A stretch of 64,000 bases of DNA from Peptococcaceae bacterium UBA7702. GTDB taxonomy: Bacteria > Bacillota > Dehalobacteriia > UBA7702. A model generated the notes under the pieces. That model was not told where the DNA came from and made no database searches. It saw only the letters and a program-made list of their open reading frames with translations. The stretch lies in the NCBI GenBank assembly GCA_002482535.1, contig DLGE01000007.1:124001-188000 (forward strand), written 5' to 3'. The translations under genes were made by a program, and so were the position numbers. Position 1 is the first letter of the stretch. Every line of letters begins with the position of its first letter. This document shows, piece by piece, positions 17,678-26,187 of the stretch.

Positions 17678-18518
17678 TTAAGCGGCGGAGAGGGCTTGCT
17701 GTCTGTGAATTGCAGGCGGTAAGCCCTTAAGCTTTCTCTTGATGCGGCGGTTGTTGTAATAGTCAAGGTAGTCAATGAGTTCTCTTTTGAAATGCTCTAT
17801 AGATTCAAAGTCCTGCAAGTACAACAACTCACTCTTAAGCAGTCCGAAGAAGTTTTCAATCACGGCGTTGTCCAGACAATTACCTTTGCGGCTCATACTC
17901 TGATGGATGCCTTTTTTTGAGCATCCTTTGATATTGCTTGTGCTGGTACTGCCAGCCTTGGTCGGAGTGGAGGATGAGGTTCGTTCCGTCAGGTATTTTC
18001 ATGAAAGCCTTATCAAGCATTTCTGTCACCATTGACAGCACCGGCTTATCTGAGATCGAATAGCTCACAATATCTCTGCTACAGAGGTCAAGGATAGGTG
18101 ACAGATAGAGCTTCTGTCCGAACAGGTTGAATTCCGTGACGTCGGTCACCCACTTCTGGTTTGGCATTGTTGCTTCAAAATCCCGTTCCAGCAGATTCGG
18201 CGCAGTTTTGCCCACTTCACCTTTGTATGACTGGTACTTTTTCATCCGAACCCGGCAGATGACCCCCATCTCTTTCATCAGTCGCTGTATCGTTTTATGG
18301 TTGATGCCATATCCTCGATTATGCAGTTCGTCCGTGATACGCCGGTAACCATATCGACCCTTGTTTTCAGCGTAAATTTCCGTGATCTGTTCTTTGATTT
18401 CGCTATACTTGTCCGGTTGGATTCTGCGTTTGGAGTGGTAGTAATAGGTGGCTCGGGGCAGACCGGATACTTCAATCAGGAGCGAAATTTTATGTTTATG
18501 CCTCAGTTCCCAGATCAC
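17678..18518 (-). pseudogene. IS3-family transposase OrfB (frameshifted)
   Basis: The integrase-type transposase with its DDE domain is split in two frames. The first part (17880-18518) includes the catalytic region VTDVTEFNLFGQKLYLSPIL and HSDQGWQYQ, and the second (17678-17896) holds NCLDNAVIENFFGLLKSE with the catalytic Glu. They are joined at a run of seven A residues (on the minus strand, near 17910), where one base gained or lost breaks the frame. Without correction no full DDE protein is made. Confidence 0.88.
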
Positions 18519-18868
18519 TTGTACCTTTTGTTTTGGCGTTCCTCTGCTAGAACCAAGGCATTCAATTTTTTTAGGTAGTCGTTCTCCGCACGCAGTCGTT
18601 GCACCTCTGCCAATAAATCCTCTTCTGCTTGCGGAAAAAATTTTGGCGGCCTGCCTTTGCTACTTCGTCCGCGTCGTTCTTCATAAAAACCTTCCGGACC
18701 ATAGCTGAGGTAGATGCGTTCCCAATCCTGCACGCGACGGTTAGGCAAACCATATTTCCTTTGGGTTTCTTTATAGCTTAGATTATTCTCGCGCATATCC
18801 TCTATTACCTTTTGCTTGAATTCCGCGGTGTACTTCTTGTTCGGTTCTCCTTTTGGCATAAAAATCAC
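18515..18868 (-). CDS. IS3-family transposase OrfA
   Basis: A 117-residue DNA-binding subunit with a helix-turn-helix (YSYKETQRKYG-type region, here LSYKETQRKYGLPNRRVQDW) and a leucine-rich C-terminal coiled coil (EEDLLAEVQRLRAENDYLKK). It overlaps orfB by 4 nt, as in IS3 elements that join OrfA and OrfB by ribosomal frameshifting. Confidence 0.9.
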   Translation of the reverse strand: MIFMPKGEPNKKYTAEFKQKVIEDMRENNLSYKETQRKYGLPNRRVQDWERIYLSYGPEGFYEERRGRSSKGRPPKFFPQAEEDLLAEVQRLRAENDYLKKLNALVLAEERQNKRYK

Positions 18869-19151
18869 CCCAATCGTTATTCAGTATATCATACTGTCTA
18901 ACTTTTGGGGTGCAGTTCATTTTGAGGAGCGTTTTTCTTTCAAGCCTGGGCTCTACTGACAACCGATCTTAATGATATGATGTCATCGATCTGCTGCCAT
19001 ATCAAAACATCCTCAGCGAGGCATAATAATCGATGATTTTATCTGGATATCAAACATTGTTAGCGCTGATTTTTGTATAATATCAAACAAATCGCATTAC
19101 AGTGTTTTTTTGTTGTGCCAATAAAAAAATTCTACATTTTTATTAAATATC

Positions 19152-19182
19152 TTGACTGTGGTGTTAGACCACGGTGTAACCT
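19152..19182 (+). promoter_or_regulatory. MerR-type promoter/operator upstream of the DMT permease
   Basis: TTGACT (19152-19157) and TAACCT (19177-19182) are separated by 19 bp, the overlong spacing typical of MerR-activated promoters. The spacer GTGGTGTTAGACCACGGTG contains the dyad GTGGT / ACCAC. Nearly the same sequence recurs upstream of the nearby merR gene (21847-21877). The 190 bp between here and the permease start hold no gene. The stretch 18937-19151 also holds none. Confidence 0.75.
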
Positions 19183-19374
19183 TAAAGAGGATAAAACTAA
19201 ATTCAATCAATTCCTTAATGAAGGCTTTTGATGATGAAAATAATAACTATCCAATTAGTTCATAAATCCTTTTTTAAACAGAAAATGGAGAGGAAAGGAG
19301 GATCATGAAAGTAAATTGGGTAAAAAGGATTTATTGAAATTATAATAATTTGAAACTAGGAAGGTGGAATTATA

Positions 19375-20511
19375 ATGTCAGTTGGTACAAATGATGCAAG
19401 ATTGCCACAAATGCTGGAGAAGCATCAGATGAGCTACGTTAAAAGAGGACTCGCCGCCGGAATCTTCTCCGGTATGACTTGGGGTCTGCAAGGGGTTTTG
19501 TTAAATAGCTTAGTGCTTCATTTCGGACCGTTCCAAGTTACTACACAAGGTGCGTTTTATGCATCTTTGATTGCCGCAGTTGCTGTCGCGGCACTTCATG
19601 ACTTTGTCGCGTCTTGTTGGATTCTCTTTTTTGACACCGTCACCGGTAGAATCAAGGAAATTCCCCGCGCATTGAAAACGAAACCTGGTCGCTTGGCGAT
19701 ATTTGCCAGCATCTTCGGAGGTCCCCTCGGCATGGGCGGTTATTGCATCGGTATGTATCTCGCCGGCGTAACCTATGCTCTTGCCATCTCCGCGATTTAT
19801 CCCGCCATCGGCGCCATTCTTGGCCGCATTGTATTGAAGGAAAGAATTAACGCCCGTGTTTGGGTCGGCATCCTCGCCTGTTTGGCCGGTGCTGTTCTCG
19901 TGGGTTGGGCTCCTCCGGAAGCCGCAACCAGCGGTTTCCAGTTCTATCTTGGGATTGCTTTCTCTTGCGGCCCCGCCATTGGTTGGGCTGCGGAAGGTGT
20001 GATTGCCTGTTTTGGTATGGATATGATCGACCCCGATATCGCAATCTGGATTCGCGAATTCTTTTCAAGCGTTATTGCTCTGTTCACAACCGTTATCGGC
20101 ATCTCAATTTTCGCTACTGCCATCACCGGTGGTACGGAAACCCTTATAGACGGCAGCACTTATGCTCTTCATTGGTATACCGGTTGGAAAATGTTTATTA
20201 GCGCATTTGGAAACGTTAACAGTTTGATCTGGATCATTATCACGGCGGCCTCAGGCGGTTTCTCCTATGTATTTTGGTATCGCGCCATCAACATGATAGG
20301 GACCGGGCGCGCAATGGCTTTCAATGTAACCTATGCGTTGTGGTCTGTCCCTGCCGGTTATTTGGCAAACCTCATCACCTCTCTCTACGGTTGGGAAAAC
20401 GGCTACGCCGCCACCGGCCTTGTGCTTGTGGGTGTTGCCGTTATCACCATCGGAGCGATTCTCGTTGTAATCAATCCGAAAGAACTGTTCCAGTTACGTA
20501 ATGTGGCCTAA
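19375..20511 (+). CDS. EamA/DMT-type permease
   Basis: A 378-residue membrane protein with about ten hydrophobic segments in two EamA halves. The halves are marked by GIFSGMTWGLQGVLLNSLVL, ISAIYPAIGAILGRIVLKERI and SYVFWYRAINMIGTGRAMAFN. It is a paralogue of the permease at 14060. RBS AGGAAGGTGG precedes the ATG. It is preceded by a MerR-type promoter and followed 15 bp later by a small gene, so the pair is probably induced by the MerR regulator at 20915. The substrate is unknown; its closest relative here sits next to an MttB-family methyltransferase, which suggests a small methylated amine. Confidence 0.78.
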   Translation: MSVGTNDARLPQMLEKHQMSYVKRGLAAGIFSGMTWGLQGVLLNSLVLHFGPFQVTTQGAFYASLIAAVAVAALHDFVASCWILFFDTVTGRIKEIPRALKTKPGRLAIFASIFGGPLGMGGYCIGMYLAGVTYALAISAIYPAIGAILGRIVLKERINARVWVGILACLAGAVLVGWAPPEAATSGFQFYLGIAFSCGPAIGWAAEGVIACFGMDMIDPDIAIWIREFFSSVIALFTTVIGISIFATAITGGTETLIDGSTYALHWYTGWKMFISAFGNVNSLIWIIITAASGGFSYVFWYRAINMIGTGRAMAFNVTYALWSVPAGYLANLITSLYGWENGYAATGLVLVGVAVITIGAILVVINPKELFQLRNVA

Positions 20512-20526
20512 GGAGGGATGATTAAA

Positions 20527-20808
20527 ATGGCGAAAAGTATCTTACCTTTCAGATTCAGAGTGTTGCACTATGCTTCTACAAGGGATACCTTTACAAAACA
20601 TGATCTTTTAAGAGATCTTGAATCCGAGTATGCCGGTGAAGGTCAGTTTACCGATAAAAAAATGACCCTTCACACCGACTCTTTGGTGGCTGTCGGCATG
20701 ATCAAAACCGTCAAAACAGAGTTAGAAGGCGATGACCTGTTGCTTACCTTTAGGATCACTGACTATGGCAAAGACAGGTTAAAATACCTGCCTGACGAAT
20801 GGAAATAA
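20527..20808 (+). CDS. Small winged-helix-like protein of unknown function
   Basis: A 93-residue protein. The ATG at 20527 is preferred because AAGGAGGG lies 9 nt upstream; the ATG at 20518 abuts that site. The pattern FTKHDLLRDLESEYAGEG, DSLVAVGMIKTVKTEL and LLLTFRITDYGKDRLKYLP looks like a winged-helix fold (helix-helix-wing), so it may bind DNA. No specific family is recognised. It follows the permease gene in the same transcript and ends before a strong terminator. Confidence 0.6.
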   Translation: MAKSILPFRFRVLHYASTRDTFTKHDLLRDLESEYAGEGQFTDKKMTLHTDSLVAVGMIKTVKTELEGDDLLLTFRITDYGKDRLKYLPDEWK

Positions 20809-20823
20809 AAAAATCCAAATCAA

Positions 20824-20861
20824 GAAATCGGGGATCTTCTGAAGAGTCCCCGATTTCTTTT
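20824..20861 (+). terminator. Terminator after the permease operon
   Basis: Stem GAAATCGGGGA / TCCCCGATTTC followed by T residues; it may serve the convergent merR gene as well. Confidence 0.85.
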
Positions 20862-20914
20862 ATGTTCTAAAAATTTCATTGGGCAGCATTTTATATTCAT
20901 CATTACTTTATAAA

Positions 20915-21685
20915 TTATTTCAAACGAAGTGATGCTTCGTAATAATTTTTTCGGGCATGATTATTTTTGAAAGAAAAACAACAAGTAAGATAATAACAAT
21001 CAAAGAACCCAAATCCATGTTCTTTTGCGTATATGAGAATTGGTTCTATTAAAGCAGGGTCATTAATTTCTTTTTCACTAACAAAAAGAAAACGCAAATA
21101 TTTACCCCCGGGAAGATATTCCTTTGCGCTCAACTCCTGTTCATTCAATAGAATAGTGTCAGGTGATACTACAGCAAAAGTATATGTACCAGTATGACAC
21201 AGTCGATCGTTATTATATTTGAAACAGCTTACGGGCCATCCAATTCTAAAAATATTAGAGTGGATATCATAGAGGTATTTTTCCGGAAAAAGATAGCCTG
21301 AAGGAGCGTCAATGATCTCATAATTTTCTTGTTTGTCACTGAACCACTCTATCTCTTGTCTGATATATTTGATGATTTCTATCTTTTGCTCTGTTTTTCT
21401 TAATTGTTCCTCTAAACTATTCTGATGCTTTTTAATAGTTGTTAAATATTCTTCAAATGATTTGGAACTGACACACTTTGAAATATCAGATATATTCATA
21501 TCCAAAACCTTTCGGTAATAGGAGATATCCAGAATATCAAAAATATCCTCATCATCAAATATGCGATATCCATTCTGATTATTTTTATCGATTTCTATAA
21601 GGCCTTTTTTGCTATAATACCGGATTGCATCACGAGTGACACCTAACATATTTTCAATATCTTTGATTTTGTACTGTCCTGGCAT
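20915..21685 (-). CDS. MerR-family regulator
   Basis: A 256-residue regulator. The N-terminal winged helix (YKIKDIENMLGVTRDAIRYYSKKGLI) is followed by a coiled coil (about residues 80-115) and a C-terminal part of roughly 140 residues that resembles ligand-binding domains (FGFFDCYYLTCCF). The C-terminal domain contains several Cys and Tyr residues but no recognised metal motif. It is convergent with the DMT permease operon, and a near-identical 19-bp-spacer operator lies in front of both. Autoregulation and control of the permease are therefore likely. Confidence 0.85.
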   Translation of the reverse strand: MPGQYKIKDIENMLGVTRDAIRYYSKKGLIEIDKNNQNGYRIFDDEDIFDILDISYYRKVLDMNISDISKCVSSKSFEEYLTTIKKHQNSLEEQLRKTEQKIEIIKYIRQEIEWFSDKQENYEIIDAPSGYLFPEKYLYDIHSNIFRIGWPVSCFKYNNDRLCHTGTYTFAVVSPDTILLNEQELSAKEYLPGGKYLRFLFVSEKEINDPALIEPILIYAKEHGFGFFDCYYLTCCFSFKNNHARKNYYEASLRLK

Positions 21686-21730
21686 CCGCTTTTTCTCCCT
21701 TGATCCTCATTATAATTTTCACGGGAAAAA

Positions 21731-21755
21731 CCGGAAGAGCTTTTTACTCTTCCGG
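21731..21755 (-). terminator. Hairpin with U tract in the merR leader
   Basis: On the minus strand CCGGAAGAG pairs with CTCTTCCGG and is followed by TTTTT. It lies between the merR promoter (21847-21877) and the merR start (21685), so it would act as a leader attenuator or trim the transcript. No convincing small gene is seen between the promoter and this hairpin. The rest of the gap to 22050 (21878-22050) shows nothing further. Confidence 0.5.
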
Positions 21756-21846
21756 GTTTCCCCTGGAATTTGTATGTCTTGTTCGAAGAGTTTAAACTTC
21801 AAACAAAAGGATTAACATTTTAACTTTTCTCTCTTTGACTAAGTAT

Positions 21847-21877
21847 ATAATACACCTGGGCCCCACACCACAGTCAA
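21847..21877 (-). promoter_or_regulatory. MerR-type promoter/operator of the merR gene
   Basis: Read on the minus strand: TTGACT (21877-21872), a 19-bp spacer GTGGTGTGGGGCCCAGGTG, then TATTAT (21852-21847). It shares the TTGACT box and GTGGTGT...GGTGTA pattern with the operator at 19152-19182. Confidence 0.72.
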
Positions 21878-22050
21878 TAGCTATTTTGCGATTGGCAAGA
21901 TTTTTTTATCTCACAGCTTACTTTATAGTGAACCTACGCTTTTTCAGAAATATTTCTATTGGGATTCTTCGAAGCATCGGTTATTCATGCCGATGGCAAC
22001 TCTTTCTTTACTCATTTATGGCGCCATATCTCACCTTATCCTCCTGTTGA

Positions 22051-23589
22051 TTAAATGTGATCCAAAACATAAAAAGACATCAGCAGAGAACGGCGGGTTT
22101 CTTTATCGGACAAATTGATACCCAAGGTTTCTTTGATGCGGTTGATGCGGTAAAACAGGGTGGTGCGGTGAATGAACAGCTCTTCCGCGGAGTGGAGCAG
22201 ATTCATGTTGTTTTCCAGATAGACCTTGAGCGTCCGGTAATAATCGACTTCGTCCCGCTTTCCCATAGTTTTTAATGAAAATACCCGCTGATCCACAAAG
22301 AATTTCGGGTCCAAATTGCCCATGCCGTGATAGAGCATATAAACAAAAGCGTACTTTTTAAAGGGATAGTACCAGATTTCCGGGTCGCGTTCATTGCCCA
22401 CGCGCAGTGCCGCTTTGGCCTGTTCATAGTAGCTCTGAACCGCATAAAGATCGGTAAACACATCGCTGATCCCGGCTTTAAAGAAACCGTCCCGGATAAA
22501 GGAGCCAAAAGCGGTGCCGACGGTAAAAAATGCCTCCGCACCCTTTTCATAACGGCAGATGCCCACGATGGTATCTTTATAAGGAAAGGCAAAACAGTCT
22601 TCGAGGGTCTCTTCCAGACGTTGGCAGCTGTAGGAAACGGAGAAGATGCGGCGTTCATTCTCACTGAGGGTCAGCAAAACGCAGCAATAGGCGTCCTCAG
22701 GACTCCATTTTTTCGATTGCAAACAAATCGAGGCTTCCCCGACATTGACGGCAGACCCCTGCAAAAGGCTATAGAAAAACCGCTCCAAACCCCGGCGGTA
22801 GCCCTTTGCCATCACCGTGCGGCGGTTTAAGGCAAAGGAAATCACCTTCCCCAGCAAAGCTAAGGGCGGGTAGGTACTGTAAGAATTCTCGCCGTACAAT
22901 TCCGGCAACAGCAAACGGCCGGAAAAGCCTTCCTCGCCACCGGTTAGATTCACGTACAGTACATCATAGCGGGGATAATCCGCGTGAAAGTTTTCCACTC
23001 CTGTTTTACCCATTGTTTCGTGAAAAACTTTGGCGTTTTTAAAGTATTCGATATAATGCGGGGATGCCACGTAGGTACCGACATTTTCATGAAAGGGAAA
23101 AGCCAAGTCCTTTTCCATCACTTCACGATTTACACTGGTTCCCAATACCTCGTAGGAACCGTTATGCGCAAGTACCGGATTGGTAAAGATCTTTTTTGAA
23201 GCATCACACATTTTCTGAATATTGGCGTCGGTATTCAAAATCTCAACCAAGGTCTCCTCCCATGTATTATACCATTCAAAGCACTTTTGCAAAATATCAA
23301 ATACTACAAATAGGGAATGTTCCGTATTCAAGACAATCATTTCACATGGATCGGCAGAAGCGAACTCACCCTTTGCAGCCAAAACCACAAAGTGAAAGCA
23401 CTCTCCCGTCGGCAGCTCCTCTGGAAATTCTTCTGCCTTTACAAGATATAGATACCTATTAAACAGTGGTATATCCGGTGAATAGAGCTTTGGCTGCGAC
23501 AAAGAGTCTTCCTTTGCTTGCTGGGAAAAATGCAGTCTCTTCTCAGCCCAAGGAATTCCTTCCGCGACCATGTACATATTCAGCCTCAT
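22051..23589 (-). CDS. PucR/CdaR-family transcriptional regulator
   Basis: A 512-residue regulator. The start at 23589 is chosen because GGGAGGAG lies just upstream; the protein begins MRLNMYMVAEGI. The last 60 residues form the PucR-type helix-turn-helix (YLENNMNLLHSAEELFIHRTT, then LFYRINRIKETLGINL). The remainder is a long sensor region with GGDEF-like remnants (VCCVLLTLSENER-like stretch) and no catalytic motif. It is divergent from a UroD-type methyltransferase gene with a 160-bp shared gap, so it probably controls that gene. Confidence 0.8.
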   Translation of the reverse strand: MRLNMYMVAEGIPWAEKRLHFSQQAKEDSLSQPKLYSPDIPLFNRYLYLVKAEEFPEELPTGECFHFVVLAAKGEFASADPCEMIVLNTEHSLFVVFDILQKCFEWYNTWEETLVEILNTDANIQKMCDASKKIFTNPVLAHNGSYEVLGTSVNREVMEKDLAFPFHENVGTYVASPHYIEYFKNAKVFHETMGKTGVENFHADYPRYDVLYVNLTGGEEGFSGRLLLPELYGENSYSTYPPLALLGKVISFALNRRTVMAKGYRRGLERFFYSLLQGSAVNVGEASICLQSKKWSPEDAYCCVLLTLSENERRIFSVSYSCQRLEETLEDCFAFPYKDTIVGICRYEKGAEAFFTVGTAFGSFIRDGFFKAGISDVFTDLYAVQSYYEQAKAALRVGNERDPEIWYYPFKKYAFVYMLYHGMGNLDPKFFVDQRVFSLKTMGKRDEVDYYRTLKVYLENNMNLLHSAEELFIHRTTLFYRINRIKETLGINLSDKETRRSLLMSFYVLDHI

Positions 23590-23752
23590 AAAATCTCCTC
23601 CCGTCACTTCCTTATACGAATCGTATAACATAGGGACAAAAAAATCAACTATTTACGGACTGAAATCTCAACTTTCTTATTTTAGAATGAAAGCAGAACA
23701 AGAGATGTACATCACCTGAAACATTTTAACTACAAAATTGGGAGGTAGTACC

Positions 23753-24988
23753 ATGAACGCTGAACAAAGACTTGCAGAAAAGTCTCAAAGAATCAAAGAT
23801 GTTGTCGCCTTAAAGGAACCCGACAGAGTCCCCTTTGCCCCAAAAGTCGGCAACTACTATGCGCGCGGCTATGACATATCCATGTACGACGCCATGAAAG
23901 ACATCAGAAATATCGGCCCCGGCGTTTATCAATTCCTGGAAGATTTCGATCCCGACCTTGCCTGGGCTCCCGTGCTTTACCCTGCCGACCCCCCGGAAGC
24001 GATGGGCAGCACCTATCTGAAAGTACCGGGCCCCAACAGCGGCCTCGGCCTCGACGAATCCTTCCAAATCGGCGATAAATTCTTCCTGATGGACGATGAA
24101 TATGATGAATTCCTCCATGACCCCAGCCATTTCATGCTGACCAAAGTATATCCCAGAAAATTCAAGGAACTGGAACCTCTGTCCAAAGTCTGTTTCCAAA
24201 CACCGGTGGAATACGCGCTTTATATCGAAAACAGTGTTTTCGCCCAACCCGATGTACAGCAGGCTTTGGAAGCCTTGAAACGCGGCGGCGAGGCTTCCGC
24301 CAAATGGCTTAACGGCCTCATGGAAATCGTCGGCAATATCGCCCAGCGGGGCTTTCCCCTCGGCGCTGCCGGTGCCACCACCTGCGCCTTCGACATGTTC
24401 TCCGACAACATCCGTGGCCTGATCAATTCCATTTCCGATATTTACGCCCGGCCTGATCAGCTCCTGGCCGTCATCGACTACATGACGGAGGTCTGCATCG
24501 CAAAAGCCGTGGGAACCTGCAAAGGGCTGAACCTCGACTATCTTTTCATTCCCCTCCATGCCGGTGTCGACGAATTCATGAGCAGGGAAAACTACAGAAA
24601 ATTCTACTGGCCCTGCCTGCAAAAATTGATGCTTGCCCTGATTGATATTGGCGTAACGCCCTATGCTTTCTGCGAAGGCAAATACAATACGCGCCTGGAT
24701 ATCATCAAGGAAGTACCCAAAGGCAAAGTCATCTACATGTTTGAAGAAGTGGATATCGCCAACGCCAAAAAGGTTTTGGGCGATACCGCCTGCATCTGCG
24801 GAAATCTATCCACGGCCCTTTTGGCTTACGGCAAAAAGGAACGCGTCGTCGAAGAAACAAAGCGACTCCTCGATACCTGCGCTCCCGGAGGCGGTTTTAT
24901 CATGGACTGCTCCATTGTTTTGGATAACGCCAAACGCGAAAACATGGAGGCATGGTACGAAACCACCATGGAATACGGCAAGTATTGA
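23753..24988 (+). CDS. UroD-fold methyltransferase (MtbA/MtaA-like group)
   Basis: A 411-residue protein of the uroporphyrinogen-decarboxylase fold. The start at 23753 follows GGGAGGTAG; the TTG start 15 nt upstream is less likely. The opening VVALKEPDRVPFAPKVGNYY and the later GAAGATTCAFDMFSDNIRG are typical of UroD-like proteins linked to corrinoid methyl transfer rather than heme synthesis. A classical His-x-Cys zinc motif is not present; FCEGKYN, CICGN and DCSIV supply possible ligands instead. The partner corrinoid protein is not in the window. Regulation by the divergent PucR protein is likely. Confidence 0.75.
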   Translation: MNAEQRLAEKSQRIKDVVALKEPDRVPFAPKVGNYYARGYDISMYDAMKDIRNIGPGVYQFLEDFDPDLAWAPVLYPADPPEAMGSTYLKVPGPNSGLGLDESFQIGDKFFLMDDEYDEFLHDPSHFMLTKVYPRKFKELEPLSKVCFQTPVEYALYIENSVFAQPDVQQALEALKRGGEASAKWLNGLMEIVGNIAQRGFPLGAAGATTCAFDMFSDNIRGLINSISDIYARPDQLLAVIDYMTEVCIAKAVGTCKGLNLDYLFIPLHAGVDEFMSRENYRKFYWPCLQKLMLALIDIGVTPYAFCEGKYNTRLDIIKEVPKGKVIYMFEEVDIANAKKVLGDTACICGNLSTALLAYGKKERVVEETKRLLDTCAPGGGFIMDCSIVLDNAKRENMEAWYETTMEYGKY

Positions 24989-25065
24989 TCATTGAAACCA
25001 ACCGTAAACAGGAGAAAGGGTGAGGAGCTTTCGCCCTTTCCCCTGTTAAAAACAAAGGTGATTTT

Positions 25066-25452
25066 ATGGAATATGTTAAAAAAGTCGGACTGGCTTTCCT
25101 TTTCGGCGGCGCCGTCGCGATGATCACGGAAATCCTGTTTCAGGCGTTGGCCTTTGTCCCCGTCAATCCCTATGAACAGTCCCTCCTGGCTTTGGTCAGC
25201 GTAGCCTTCCTCGGCACGCTTTTGCAGTTTCTCGGCGTATATGCGAAATTCGTAAAGATCTTTGGTTTCGGCGCCATGCTACCCATCGCCGGGCTGCCGC
25301 CGGCCATTGCCGGAGCCATTGCGCGGCTGCGCGGAGAAAACGCCCCCACTGCCCAAATCATCAAAAAGGGGTTTCTGCCCGTCGCCTATGTTCTGCTTTT
25401 CGGCATCGGCTTTGCCGTGCTCTACGCCGTGATCCTAACTTTACTGATTTAA
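25066..25452 (+). CDS. SpoVA-like membrane protein (first of pair)
   Basis: A 128-residue hydrophobic protein with four membrane segments. The order of segments and the stretch FGFGAMLPIAGLPPAIAGAI followed by a charged loop and IIKKGFLPVAYVLLFGIGF resembles the SpoVAC/SpoVAE family. Those proteins handle dipicolinic acid movement in spores. It lies 77 bp after the methyltransferase gene and 11 bp before its partner. The match is by pattern only, so the function remains uncertain. Confidence 0.5.
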   Translation: MEYVKKVGLAFLFGGAVAMITEILFQALAFVPVNPYEQSLLALVSVAFLGTLLQFLGVYAKFVKIFGFGAMLPIAGLPPAIAGAIARLRGENAPTAQIIKKGFLPVAYVLLFGIGFAVLYAVILTLLI

Positions 25453-25463
25453 GGATACACATC

Positions 25464-25817
25464 ATGATTTATTTATACGCTTTTTTGATTGGCGGTTGCC
25501 TTTGCGGACTTTTTCAGTTCCTCTGGATGACAACAAAAGTCAGCCCCCTCACGCTGCTGAAAATCGGTTTTGCCCTGGCGGCGGTGTTGGCTTCCCTTGG
25601 ACTCACCGGCAAACTCATAAGTCTTGCGGGCGCCGGCTTTTTCGTCATGGTCGTCGGCGCCGGAGACGCGGTTTACAGCGGCACCGTCGCCCTGCTCGGC
25701 GGCGATCCCATACCGCTTTTGGAATTTTTCGCCGTCATCGCCGTTTTGCTTTTATTTGGCCTTAGCTGCGGTTACCTCACCCCAGTCGCGTCAAAAAAAC
25801 AAAGACGCGAACAATAG
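25464..25817 (+). CDS. SpoVA-like membrane protein (second of pair)
   Basis: A 117-residue hydrophobic protein: LYAFLIGGCLCGLFQFLWMT, then VSPLTLLKIGFALAAVLASL, GAGFFVMVVGAGDAVYSG and a final helix. The layout (GG-containing first helix, a short polar loop, then GAG...GxGDA) resembles SpoVAE-type proteins. It is likely co-expressed with the gene 11 bp upstream. It ends in TAG; the reading frame beyond shows no family similarity, so this amber is an ordinary stop. Confidence 0.5.
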   Translation: MIYLYAFLIGGCLCGLFQFLWMTTKVSPLTLLKIGFALAAVLASLGLTGKLISLAGAGFFVMVVGAGDAVYSGTVALLGGDPIPLLEFFAVIAVLLLFGLSCGYLTPVASKKQRREQ

Positions 25818-25913
25818 CGGCAAAGTTCTTTTGCGGATCACCATTCCAATACCGCAAATTATTTTTTTCGGTATGACACATCGTTAAAGGACTGTATTGC
25901 CCACAATACAGAT

Positions 25914-25963
25914 AAAAGTCCAGGTTCCGGCATACCTATAGGTATGCCGGAACCTGGACTTTT
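25914..25963. terminator. 50-bp perfect palindrome, bidirectional terminator
   Basis: Two 25-bp arms without a loop (AAAAGTCCAGGTTCCGGCAT on one side) ending in T residues on both strands. It closes the SpoVA-like operon. The rest of the gap (25818-26187) holds the nadE promoter only. Confidence 0.8.
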
Positions 25964-26050
25964 CCATTTTTAGGGCAGAAAGTTCGCCGTGTATGTTAAA
26001 GAGTGTAAATATCAAATCTTGTCAACGTCCCCTTCTTTTAAAATGGACAA

Positions 26051-26079
26051 TTGACCATTGACGCATCTAATAGTATGAT
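26051..26079 (+). promoter_or_regulatory. Promoter of nadE
   Basis: TTGACC (26051-26056), 17-bp spacer, TATGAT (26074-26079), about 110 bp before the start codon. Confidence 0.65.
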
Positions 26080-26187
26080 AATAAGAAGAAAGGTAAACCT
26101 AAGCAATAATCACAAAGACAGCAGAAATCTTCCAAAAAGTCGGAAAACCAAGAAAGCAAAGAAGAGCATTGAGAGGAGAACGTATTG

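Larger units (their letters stand above)
17643..18919 (-). mobile_element. IS3-family insertion sequence (IS150-like), inactivated
   Basis: A 1277-bp element with perfect terminal inverted repeats, TGAACTGCACCCCAAAAG reading inward from 17643 and from 18919. It carries orfA and orfB on the minus strand; orfB has a frameshift. No direct target duplication is seen. Instead the flanks form an inverted repeat, AAAAACACTCCTCAAAA (17626-17642) against the complement of AAAAACGCTCCTCAAAA (18920-18936), so the element appears to sit in the loop of a terminator-like hairpin. Confidence 0.9.

Noticed and set aside
17880..17920. Programmed frameshift in the IS3 orfB at the A7 run
   Set aside because: IS3 elements shift at the orfA/orfB junction, not deep within orfB. 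The A7 run is a likely site of a simple indel, so orfB is taken as broken.
23810..24622. A 270-codon minus-strand frame
   Set aside because: Antisense to the UroD-type methyltransferase, without motifs or RBS.
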